The notes beneath the pieces were generated by a model. That model ran no database searches. It was not told where the DNA came from and saw only the letters and a program-made list of their open reading frames with translations. 5,356 nucleotides of DNA. Source: Actinomycetota bacterium (GTDB taxonomy: Bacteria > Actinomycetota > Acidimicrobiia > Spongiisociales > ZC4RG35). Positions 1 to 5,356 of this stretch are shown here, in pieces (the first letter of the stretch is position 1; every line of letters begins with the position of its first letter). Both the position numbers and the translations under genes were made by a program. The stretch spans positions 1 through 5,356 of the forward strand of contig JAPUJM010000201.1 of assembly GCA_027296205.1 (NCBI GenBank), written 5' to 3'.

Positions 1-44
1 GCCGATGCCTGGGCGAGATCAGCACGAACTTACGACTCAGGACA

Positions 45-506
45 CTAGGAGCCCGCCGGCTCCCTGGCGTCCAACGCCTCCAGCAGCGTATTCCAGCCGA
101 GACTGGCGCACTTGATCCGAACCGGGTACTGACGGACTCCCTGAAGGGCCTCGATGTCGCCCAGGACCGCACCGGGTCTCTCCGGATCGAGTCCGGGGTC
201 GTCGCCAGCGTCGAGTGACATCATCTGACGGAAGCGGCCGACGAGCTCGTTGATCTCCTCGCGGGACTTACCCTTGATCGCCTCGGTCATCATCGAAGCC
301 GACGATTGGCTTATCGAGCAGCCCTGGCTGTCGACGGCCACCTCCGAAACCCTGTCGCCGTCGAAGGAGACCTCGATCGTGATCTCATCACCGCACAGCG
401 GGTTGACACCCTGGGCTGACGCCTGAGGGTGCTCCAGGTGCCCCTTGTTACGCGGGTTCCGATAGTGGTCGAGAATGACTTCGCGATATAGCTCCTCGAG
501 TGCCAT
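45..506 (-). CDS. sufU: SufU, zinc-dependent sulfur acceptor / Fe-S scaffold-type protein
   Basis: SufU belongs to the IscU-like fold family; in Gram-positive bacteria it accepts persulfide sulfur from SufS and passes it to the cytosolic SufBCD scaffold. The 153-residue product keeps all expected ligands: Cys38 and Asp40 in NPLCGDE, Cys63 in DSQGCSIS, and Cys133 in RIKCASLGW. The stretch of about 20 residues between the second and third cysteines (roughly 90-120) is the insertion that separates SufU from IscU. I chose the ATG at 506 because GGGGTG (517-512) lies five bases upstream. A TTG one codon earlier (509) would sit only two bases from that site. The ATG overlaps the sufS stop as TGATG, so translation is probably coupled. 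It is the last gene of the sufC-sufS-sufU run; nothing coding can be assigned in the remaining 44 bases. Confidence 0.95.
   Translation of the reverse strand: MALEELYREVILDHYRNPRNKGHLEHPQASAQGVNPLCGDEITIEVSFDGDRVSEVAVDSQGCSISQSSASMMTEAIKGKSREEINELVGRFRQMMSLDAGDDPGLDPERPGAVLGDIEALQGVRQYPVRIKCASLGWNTLLEALDAREPAGS
48..63 (-). terminator. Weak candidate hairpin at the end of sufU
   Basis: GGAGCC (48-53) and GGCTCC (58-63) form a six-base-pair GC-rich stem with a four-base loop. It lies in the last sufU codons immediately before the stop, and no T run follows on the minus strand. It could help end the suf transcript or be chance in GC-rich coding DNA. Confidence 0.25.
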
Positions 507-1720
507 CAATTCACCCCGAAGATCTCGCCGGCACGGCGGAGACCACTGACGAGGGCGTCGATGTCGGCCTCTTCGTTGTAGACGTAGAAGCTGGCCCTGG
601 CGGTGGCAGTCACACCGAGACTCCGCATCAGAGGCTTGGCGCAGTGATGGCCCGCCCGTACTGCCACATTCTGCTCGTCGAGGATCGTGGCCAGGTCGTG
701 GGCATGCACACCGTCCATCGTCATCGAGACCACACCTCCGCGGTCCTTCATGTCGGTCGGCCCCTGGATGGCGATGCCGGGCACGTCGACAAGCCGCTCC
801 AGGGCAATGGCGGTCAACTCCTGGTCGTGCTCGAAGATCTTGTCCATCCCGATCGAGTCGAGATAGTCGATAGCGGCATGAAGCCCCACAGCCTCGATGA
901 TGGGTGGGGTCCCCGCCTCGAAACGATGGGGGATGTCGGCCCAGGTCGCTTCGTGAAGGGTGACGTCGGCAATCATCTCGCCTCCACCTTCGAAGGGCTC
1001 GGTCTCCTCCAGCGCGTCCATTCGGCCCCAGAGAACGCCGATGCCCGTCGGCCCCAGCATCTTGTGTGAAGAGAAGGCGACGAAATCCGCGCCAAGTCCA
1101 CCCACATCGACAGAAGTGTGGGGCACCAATTGGGCGGCGTCGACGATGACTCTTGCTCCGTGTCGATGGGCGAGCTCGGCGATGCGAGCGACATCGGGAA
1201 TCGTGCCGAGGACATTCGACATTCCGGTCACGGCGACAATCTTGGTGTCCGGTCCCAGTTTTGACTCGAGGACGGCCATGTCGAGTCGCCCGTCATCGGT
1301 GATGGGGACATGGTCCAGGGTGGCTCCGGTTCGTTTGGCCACCATCTGCCACGGCACCAGATTGGCGTGGTGCTCCATCTGAGTGGTCAGGATTCGATCT
1401 CCCTCGGCGAGATTCTCCAGCCCCCAGCCGAAGGCGACAGTGTTCAGGGAGGTTGTCGCCCCACGTGTGAAGATGACCTCCCGCTCGTCGGTCGCTCCGA
1501 TGAAATCGGCGACTCGTCGCCGGGCTGCCTCGTAGGCCTCGGTGGACGCGACGGAGAGCTTGTAGGCGCCCCGGTGAACATTGGCGTAAGAGGTGCGAGC
1601 GAAGCGGTCCATCGCTTCGAGAACGGGTATCGGCTTCTGTGAGGACGATCCCGAATCGAGGAAATGCACCCCGTTGTCGAGGATCGGGAAGTCTGCTTTC
1701 AGGTATGAGAGATCAGTCAC
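506..1720 (-). CDS. sufS: SufS, group II cysteine desulfurase (PLP-dependent)
   Basis: Cytosolic enzyme that converts L-cysteine to L-alanine and holds the released sulfur as a persulfide for SufU. The 404-residue length is normal for SufS. Visible landmarks are MEHHAN (115-120, histidine region that stacks on PLP), Asp194 in VIVDAAQ (binds the PLP ring nitrogen), Lys220 in SSHKMLGP (PLP Schiff base), catalytic Cys360 in the short RAGHHCAKP loop typical of group II enzymes, and Arg375 in TARASFYVYN (substrate carboxylate). His341 in HAHDLATILD lies 19 residues before Cys360, the spacing of His342 and Cys361 in Bacillus subtilis SufS, where that histidine helps take a zinc ligand position on SufU. 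The start is GTG at 1720, seven bases after the sufC stop, with no clear ribosome site; the N-terminus LKADFPIL fits the family. Its end overlaps sufU. Confidence 0.97.
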   Translation of the reverse strand: MTDLSYLKADFPILDNGVHFLDSGSSSQKPIPVLEAMDRFARTSYANVHRGAYKLSVASTEAYEAARRRVADFIGATDEREVIFTRGATTSLNTVAFGWGLENLAEGDRILTTQMEHHANLVPWQMVAKRTGATLDHVPITDDGRLDMAVLESKLGPDTKIVAVTGMSNVLGTIPDVARIAELAHRHGARVIVDAAQLVPHTSVDVGGLGADFVAFSSHKMLGPTGIGVLWGRMDALEETEPFEGGGEMIADVTLHEATWADIPHRFEAGTPPIIEAVGLHAAIDYLDSIGMDKIFEHDQELTAIALERLVDVPGIAIQGPTDMKDRGGVVSMTMDGVHAHDLATILDEQNVAVRAGHHCAKPLMRSLGVTATARASFYVYNEEADIDALVSGLRRAGEIFGVN

Positions 1721-1727
1721 GAGCGCA

Positions 1728-2498
1728 CTATGTCAACACCGCACGGAACGAATCGTATCCCTCTTCCTCGAGCTTGACGGCCAGTTCCGGACCGCCGCTC
1801 TCGAGGACCCTGCCGTCCATGAAGATGTGGACGTGGTGAGGGGTGACGTAGTCGAGCAGCCGCTGGTAATGAGTGATGATCAGAAATCCGCGGTCGGGGC
1901 TGGTGAGCTTGTTGATGCCGTCGGCCACGATGCGGAGGGCATCGATGTCAAGGCCGGAGTCGGTCTCATCCATGATCGCGAGGTCTGGCTCGAGCACCGC
2001 CATTTGAAGCACCTCGTTGCGCTTGCGCTCTCCGCCGGAAAAGCCCTCGTTGAGGTAGCGGTCGGCGAAGGACGACTCCATGCCCAGATCCTTCATGGCA
2101 TCCATCACCTTGAGACGCAGTTCGAGCACTGTGAGGTCGACGCCGGTTCGATTGGAGAGCGCCTGGCGAAGGAATTGGATCACCGACACGCCAGGGATGG
2201 CTTCGGGATGCTGAAAAGCAAGGAACATGCCGGCGGCGCCACGGTCGGTGGGAAGGGCCTTGGTGATGTCTTCGCCCTTGTAGAGGATGCGGCCGTCTGT
2301 GACCCGATAGACGGGGCTGCCCATGAGGACGGCGGCAAGAGTGGACTTGCCCGAGCCGTTGGGGCCCATCACGGCGTGGATATCGCCCGGATTGATGGTG
2401 AGGTTGACGCCTTTGAGGATTTCGACGTCACTGGCCGGGCCGCGCAATGGTGAGGCGTGCAGATTCTCGATCTGGAGGAGGGGGGTGGTCTGAGTCAC
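1728..2498 (-). CDS. sufC: SufC, ABC-type ATPase of the SUF Fe-S assembly complex
   Basis: Cytosolic ATPase that works with SufB and SufD to build Fe-S clusters; it is ABC-like but not part of a transporter. The 256 residues show Walker A GPNGSGKST (45-53), Q-loop at Gln96 in AFQHPEAIPG, signature FSGGERKRNE (153-162), Walker B ending in Asp177-Glu178 (LAIMDETDSGLD, followed by the D-loop), and switch His210 in IITHYQRLLDY. FSGGE(R/K)KRNE and HPEAIPG are hallmarks of SufC among ABC ATPases. The start is GTG at 2498; no convincing ribosome site precedes it, but a TANNNT box is placed so that transcription could begin at the GTG itself. The upstream neighbour is a YbaK-type gene, not sufB or sufD, which SufC needs as partners; they must be encoded elsewhere. 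sufS follows after seven bases. Confidence 0.97.
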   Translation of the reverse strand: MTQTTPLLQIENLHASPLRGPASDVEILKGVNLTINPGDIHAVMGPNGSGKSTLAAVLMGSPVYRVTDGRILYKGEDITKALPTDRGAAGMFLAFQHPEAIPGVSVIQFLRQALSNRTGVDLTVLELRLKVMDAMKDLGMESSFADRYLNEGFSGGERKRNEVLQMAVLEPDLAIMDETDSGLDIDALRIVADGINKLTSPDRGFLIITHYQRLLDYVTPHHVHIFMDGRVLESGGPELAVKLEEEGYDSFRAVLT

Positions 2499-2510
2499 GA
2501 TGTAATGGTA
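2499..2510 (-). promoter_or_regulatory. Candidate leaderless promoter (-10 box) for sufCSU
   Basis: On the minus strand TACCAT occupies 2510-2505, followed by TACATC and then the sufC GTG at 2498. A TANNNT hexamer whose last T is at -7 places +1 exactly on the G of GTG, the geometry of leaderless actinobacterial transcripts. This would explain the absence of a Shine-Dalgarno sequence. The -35 region is weak: TTTCTC (2534-2529) lies 18 bases upstream. The start site is inferred, not shown. Confidence 0.45.
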
Positions 2511-2539
2511 TTTCCACTATCGGGATAGGAGAAATGCCA
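2506..2539. promoter_or_regulatory. 34-bp imperfect palindrome, candidate operator of sufCSU
   Basis: On the plus strand the arms read TGG-t-ATTTC-ca-CTATC, then a two-base centre (GG, 2522-2523), then GATAG-ga-GAAAT-g-CCA. Thirteen of 17 symmetric positions match, with mismatches only at the centre, a two-base step and one outer position. It covers -8 to -41 relative to the sufC start, so a bound protein would block both the -10 and -35 regions. A dimeric repressor site, for example for an Fe-S-sensing regulator of the SufR or Rrf2/IscR type, is the natural reading, but I do not recognise a known consensus. The alternative is a leader hairpin, less likely because the pairing is interrupted and A/T-rich, and a leaderless mRNA would not contain it. 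Confidence 0.55.
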
Positions 2540-2589
2540 GGGGAGTTTCTTTCTCGGCGGCCAAACGATCATATTCGAGGCGCCATGCA

Positions 2590-3078
2590 TCAGGCCCGCG
2601 ATATGTCGACCCAAATCGGGTTGGCCAGCAGGTCGAGGTCGGCGACTGAGATGGGGAAGACGGTGGTCGGCGTGCCGGCCGCAGCCCACACCGGGTCGTT
2701 GCGTGTCAACGACTGATCGGCGAAAACGCGAAGGGTATTGGCGTGTCCAAAAGGGGGAGTGCCCCCCGCGGCGTAACCGGTCGCTGCACGCACCTCGTCG
2801 AGCGAGGCTCTCCGGGAGTTGTCGCCGCCGGCCACGTTGGCCAGTTTTTCGGTGTCGAGACGGAGGTCGCCCGGGACCAGGGCCACGACCGGCTCCTCCT
2901 CTTCACCGGTGATCACCACGAAGACCAGGGATTTGACGATCGCCGACACCGGACACCCGATTGCTTTTGCCGCGTCGGCAGCTGTCTTGGTGCCGTCGGG
3001 GAAGAACCGAATCTCGGTATCGAGCCGGGGGACAGCTTCCAGCAACCGGCGGCTGGCTTCGGGTAGGTCAGCCGCCAC
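2590..3078 (-). CDS. YbaK/EbsC-family aminoacyl-tRNA deacylase
   Basis: Proteins of this family are free-standing tRNA-editing domains related to the insertion domain of prolyl-tRNA synthetase; they hydrolyse mischarged tRNAs such as Cys-tRNA(Pro) or Ala-tRNA(Pro) in the cytosol. The 162-residue length is typical. The conserved lysine is Lys49 in AIVKSLVF, preceded by the usual TAADAAKAIGCP segment (32-43), and the glycine-rich GYAAGGTPPFGH motif spans 101-112. Which mischarged tRNA it clears cannot be read from the sequence. The start is GTG at 3078, overlapping the end of the upstream oxidoreductase gene by 11 bases with no clear ribosome site, so translation is probably coupled. It is the last gene of the TetR-LLM-LLM group; a 91-base gap separates it from sufC. 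The link between tRNA editing and its oxidoreductase neighbours is not obvious. Confidence 0.88.
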   Translation of the reverse strand: MAADLPEASRRLLEAVPRLDTEIRFFPDGTKTAADAAKAIGCPVSAIVKSLVFVVITGEEEEPVVALVPGDLRLDTEKLANVAGGDNSRRASLDEVRAATGYAAGGTPPFGHANTLRVFADQSLTRNDPVWAAAGTPTTVFPISVADLDLLANPIWVDISRA

Positions 3079-3979
3079 GGACGATGTCGACAGTCTCTTT
3101 CATGGTGTCGAGGTCGTCGAGGTCGAGCCACTGGACGTAGATGCGCTCCACGCCGGCCTCCTCCAACGCGGCGACCGTTTCGGCGACACGATCCGGTGTT
3201 CCGACCGGAAAGCCATTGTTCACGTAGCGTTCCTCGAGCTCTTTTGGCTGAAGATCCCTTTTGCCGGCTGACCTGGCGAGCCGCTCCTGATACTCGGCTT
3301 CGGTACGTCCCACCAAGGCGCCACCCATCACCGTTGCCTCCACACTGCGGCCGTCGGCCGCAGCCCGCATCACTTCGATCTTGGCCCTGGCCTCGTCGGG
3401 TGGGCAGATGAAGAAGTTGTACTCGTCGGCCCGGGCACCGGCGAGTGTCGGTGTCCGCTTGGGGCCACTCCCGCCGAGGACCAGTCGCATGCCGGTCGGC
3501 TTGGGCCTCATGTCGGCGTCGAGGCTGTAGAAGACCCCTTCGTAGTTTCCGTGACCTTCGCCAAAGGCGGCGTCGAGATAGTTCAGGGCATCCTCAAATC
3601 TGATCCAGCGCTCCCGCCAACTCGGGAAAGGAAGCCCCAGACCGGTGTGCTCCAGCTCCATCCAGCCGGTTCCGACACCGAGATCGAACCGGCCGCCGGA
3701 CATCTGGTCGATGGTGACCGCGTTCTTGGCGATGACCGCGGGGTGGCGAAACGTGACGGGGGAGACGAGGACACAGAGCCGGATGACCTCGGTGTCCCGC
3801 GCCAGGCCGGCGAGGACTGCGAAGGCGTCGGTGGCGTCAGGTGTGGGATCGTCGCCGGAGAGGTAGTGGTCGCAGCGTGCGAAGGAAACCAAGCGTTCGG
3901 CTTCCGCCCATCGAGCCACCTCGAGTTGTTGGTCGTAGGTGCCACCGAGATGGGGCTCGGTCATGATCGAGAACCTCAA
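3068..3979 (-). CDS. LLM-class (luciferase-like) flavin/F420-dependent oxidoreductase, second paralogue
   Basis: Bacterial luciferase-like TIM-barrel oxidoreductase of 303 residues; in actinomycetes such proteins usually bind F420 or FMN, and the substrate is unknown. Family landmarks are VARWAEAERLVSF (21-33), the DHYL segment (37-40), LVSPVTFRHPAV (71-82), TIDQMSGGRFDLGVGTGWM (89-107), LVLGGSGPKR (166-175) and ADEYNFF (184-190). It resembles its upstream neighbour across the whole length, pointing to an old tandem duplication, but the two have clearly diverged. The start is a TTG at 3979: AGGAGG lies five bases upstream, and MRFSI aligns with MEFGV, the first strand of the neighbour. The nearest ATG (3964) would delete that strand and is less likely. 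The gene is separated from its paralogue by 82 bases containing a strong inverted repeat, and its stop lies inside the next gene. Confidence 0.92.
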   Translation of the reverse strand: MRFSIMTEPHLGGTYDQQLEVARWAEAERLVSFARCDHYLSGDDPTPDATDAFAVLAGLARDTEVIRLCVLVSPVTFRHPAVIAKNAVTIDQMSGGRFDLGVGTGWMELEHTGLGLPFPSWRERWIRFEDALNYLDAAFGEGHGNYEGVFYSLDADMRPKPTGMRLVLGGSGPKRTPTLAGARADEYNFFICPPDEARAKIEVMRAAADGRSVEATVMGGALVGRTEAEYQERLARSAGKRDLQPKELEERYVNNGFPVGTPDRVAETVAALEEAGVERIYVQWLDLDDLDTMKETVDIVRGG

Positions 3980-3984
3980 AAAAA

Positions 3985-3990
3985 CCTCCT
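3985..3990 (-). promoter_or_regulatory. Strong ribosome binding site AGGAGG deciding a TTG start
   Basis: A perfect AGGAGG is followed on the minus strand by five T and then the TTG at 3979-3977. Spacing to this TTG is near ideal, whereas the first in-frame ATG (3964) is 20 bases away. The A/T-only spacer gives a seven-T run across the start region. This is the only canonical six-base Shine-Dalgarno found before a gene in this window. Confidence 0.75.
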
Positions 3991-3997
3991 GAAGATG

Positions 3998-4046
3998 GTT
4001 TTGTGAAGATCTACGCGGGTATATGCCGCGCGAATCTTCACAAAAC
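3998..4046. repeat. Perfect 13-bp inverted repeat with nested stem between the two LLM genes
   Basis: Plus-strand arms GTTTTGTGAAGAT (3998-4010) and ATCTTCACAAAAC (4034-4046) are exact reverse complements. Inside them, a symmetric 3x3 interior loop leads to a second stem CGCGG (4014-4018) / CCGCG (4026-4030) with a seven-base loop. Both stems share the centre 4022, so the whole 49 bases can form one long hairpin. On the minus-strand transcript it begins 15 bases after the upstream LLM stop and ends seven bases before AGGAGG. There is no T run directly after it on that strand; on the plus strand five T follow after three bases, but no gene points that way. It may be a partial terminator, an mRNA processing or stability hairpin, or a control element for the downstream gene. 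Confidence 0.8.
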
Positions 4047-4061
4047 GGATTTTTCTCGACC

Positions 4062-4973
4062 CTAGCCCCGGTAGGCGTCGAGGTTGATGTCGAAGTCGGC
4101 CATATTGTCGGAGAAAATCTGCGGGAAGTAGCGCTGGCAGCCCGCCTCGCCCAGTGCCGCCACCATCTCGGCTGCCTTTGAGCCCGGTCCGTGGGGGTAA
4201 CCCCGCTCCTCGTAGACCTTCTCGATCTTCTCGGGGGGTTGGCCGGTTCTGTCGGCCATGTCTTGGAGAAGCCGGCGGTAGTCGGTGTCCTTCTTGGCCG
4301 CGAGCGCCGGACCGGCTGAGGTCCAGAAGATCGAATCCGGGTCGCGACCGGCCTCGGTGGCTTCGGTCCGGGTTGCCTCCCAAACCTCCCGATACACCTC
4401 GGGCTTGCGGGCGTAGAGGTTGTACTCGTCGCAGTACAGGGCGACGATGCGACGGCCCTTGGGACGTCCAGCGCCTCCGATCATGAGACGCAGGTTGGCG
4501 GGACGTGGCTGGGGGTCGAAGTCCGCCAACTGATAGTGCTGTCCCTGGAACCCGTTGTCGCCCGGGGTGATCGCCGCACGCATGTACGCCATCGCCTCTT
4601 CCAGCATCTCCATCCGCACCTTCAGCTCGGGGTAGGGGAGACCAAAGGCCTCAAATTCCTCGTCCATCCACCCGGCGCCGAGACCGAGGGTGAAACGACC
4701 ACCGGAGATCTCGTCGATGGTCACCGCCATCTTGTAGAGGACTCCCGGGTGTCGGAACGTCACCGGAGACACCAGCGACACCAGTTCGAGCTTGGTCTCA
4801 CGGGCTAGACCGGCGAAATGAATCAGGTGGTCCCATGCCGGTTCGTTGAGGTTGTCGCCGCGTTGCAGGTAGTGGTCTGGCAGCCCGATCGAGATGAGGC
4901 CACGCTCCTCGGCCCACCTGGCCACCCCGAGCACGTGGTCCCAATCACCCCTGACCTGTACGCCAAACTCCAT
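4062..4973 (-). CDS. LLM-class (luciferase-like) flavin/F420-dependent oxidoreductase, first paralogue
   Basis: A 303-residue luciferase-like TIM-barrel oxidoreductase, presumably cytosolic and using F420 or FMN; the substrate cannot be inferred. Landmarks are the first strand MEFGVQV, VARWAEERGLISIGLPDHYL (17-36), LVSPVTFRHPGV (67-78), TIDEISGGRFTLGLGAGWM (85-103) followed by FGLPYP (110-115), LMIGGAGRPKGRR (163-175) and CDEYNLYA (181-188). The length is usual for the family, with no signal peptide or membrane segment. The start is ATG at 4973, sharing one base with the stop of the TetR gene (TGATG). No Shine-Dalgarno is visible just upstream, so translational coupling to TetR is likely. That coupling suggests the regulator controls its own operon including this enzyme. 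The stop is TAG at 4064-4062, after which comes the hairpin-bearing gap before the paralogue. Confidence 0.93.
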   Translation of the reverse strand: MEFGVQVRGDWDHVLGVARWAEERGLISIGLPDHYLQRGDNLNEPAWDHLIHFAGLARETKLELVSLVSPVTFRHPGVLYKMAVTIDEISGGRFTLGLGAGWMDEEFEAFGLPYPELKVRMEMLEEAMAYMRAAITPGDNGFQGQHYQLADFDPQPRPANLRLMIGGAGRPKGRRIVALYCDEYNLYARKPEVYREVWEATRTEATEAGRDPDSIFWTSAGPALAAKKDTDYRRLLQDMADRTGQPPEKIEKVYEERGYPHGPGSKAAEMVAALGEAGCQRYFPQIFSDNMADFDINLDAYRG

Positions 4974-5356
4974 CAGAGGGGTGTCAGGGCGCCGTGGAGG
5001 AGGGCCCGGCTGTGCCCGGCGATATCGAAGCTCGGATCGAGGACCCGGTGAAGTGCTATCCCGTTGAGCGCCGAAACCAGCGTCTCGGCCCGTCGGGTAG
5101 TTTCTGCCGCTTCCATTTCCGGGTGCTCTCTCTCGATGGCCGCGGCGAAGCGGGCGACCCGCCCCTCGTGATGCCGTAGGAAACGTCCCCTCAGATCGGG
5201 GTTGTTGCGGGTCCCGGAGACGGCGATGGCGATGTAGACACCGGCAAGGTCGGCCTGCTCCGTCATGAAAACGATGTATGCCTCGACCAGTGCGGCGAGC
5301 GTGTCTTTGCCGAGATGCTCGGGATCGGGGTCGACGGCGTCGATCGCTTCCCGGAC
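4973..5356 (-). CDS. TetR/AcrR-family transcriptional regulator, C-terminal part (N-terminus outside window)
   Basis: The frame is open to the window edge, giving 127 residues before a TGA at 4975-4973; there is no reason to begin it at the internal ATG at 5266. The visible part is all-helical ligand-binding domain: LAALVEAYIVFMTEQADLAG, then an Asn-Pro-Asp-Leu-Arg stretch leading into FLRHHEGRVARFAAAIERE, and a last helix region RRAETLVSALNGIALHRVL typical of BetI-like TetR C-terminal domains. The helix-turn-helix part lies outside the window, so the family call rests on this domain alone. TetR proteins act as ligand-relieved dimeric repressors. The stop overlaps the start of the adjacent oxidoreductase gene, which makes that enzyme and those after it likely members of its regulon. 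No operator for it can be seen here, since its promoter lies upstream of the window. Confidence 0.8.
   Translation of the reverse strand, partial: VREAIDAVDPDPEHLGKDTLAALVEAYIVFMTEQADLAGVYIAIAVSGTRNNPDLRGRFLRHHEGRVARFAAAIEREHPEMEAAETTRRAETLVSALNGIALHRVLDPSFDIAGHSRALLHGALTPL

Noticed and set aside
1..27. Start of a further gene after sufU (a GTG near position 27 on the minus strand)
   Set aside because: Only a few codons remain before the window edge and there is no ribosome site, so it cannot be supported.
500..1069. Plus-strand open frame of 189 codons opposite the 3' half of sufS
   Set aside because: Antisense shadow of SufS, whose PLP and catalytic-cysteine motifs are on the minus strand; no family features.
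1593..2453. Long plus-strand open frame of 286 codons opposite sufC and the start of sufS
   Set aside because: It lies antisense to genes with intact catalytic motifs, shows no recognisable domain, and is the expected by-product of GC-rich codon use.
3551..4006. Plus-strand open frame of 151 codons opposite the second LLM gene
   Set aside because: Antisense shadow with no domain; its end simply crosses the AT-rich gap.
3998..4046. TetR operator
   Set aside because: TetR-type operators are usually compact palindromes of about 15-30 bp; these arms are separated by 23 bases and lie within the operon, not at its promoter.
3998..4064. Standard rho-independent terminator on the minus strand
   Set aside because: The stem is strong but is followed by C-rich sequence and AGGAGG; the seven-T run starts 13 bases later as part of the start region, so I recorded it as an inverted repeat only.
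3976..4383. Minus-strand open frame of 135 codons covering the end of the first LLM gene and the gap
   Set aside because: It is out of frame with the LLM gene, its translation is low-complexity Arg/Gly/Pro-rich, and it runs through the inverted repeat; a frame shadow.

Overview
The window is about 5.4 kb of GC-rich DNA and every gene I can support reads on the minus strand, so the biological order runs from position 5356 down to 1. The two F420-type luciferase-like oxidoreductases, the SufU-type Fe-S scaffold protein, GTG/TTG starts and a possible leaderless promoter together suggest a high-GC actinomycete. Acidimicrobiia or a relative is a reasonable guess, but nothing here fixes the taxon.

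Upstream half (5356 to 2590): the C-terminal part of a TetR-type regulator is cut by the window edge. It is followed by two tandem luciferase-like (LLM class) flavin/F420-dependent oxidoreductase paralogues of 303 residues each, then a YbaK/EbsC-type aminoacyl-tRNA deacylase. TetR and the first LLM share a TGATG junction, and the second LLM overlaps the YbaK gene by 11 bases. The only gap, 82 bases between the two LLM genes, holds a perfect 13-bp inverted repeat with a nested second stem. The second LLM gene starts at a TTG placed behind an ideal AGGAGG.

Downstream half (2498 to 45): sufC, sufS and sufU encode the SUF ATPase, cysteine desulfurase and SufU sulfur-acceptor protein. All key motifs are intact, and the genes are tightly packed (7-base gap, then a TGATG overlap). 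sufB and sufD are not next to sufC, whose upstream neighbour is the YbaK gene. The 91-base gap before sufC carries a 34-bp imperfect palindrome that covers a candidate promoter whose TANNNT box is spaced exactly for transcription to start at the sufC GTG. This is the most interesting regulatory signal in the window.

The two halves look like separate transcription units: a TetR-linked redox operon and an Fe-S assembly operon under its own operator. I saw no RNA gene, CRISPR array, insertion sequence or pseudogene. No novel multi-gene system is evident; the points worth following are mainly regulatory DNA and gene order.
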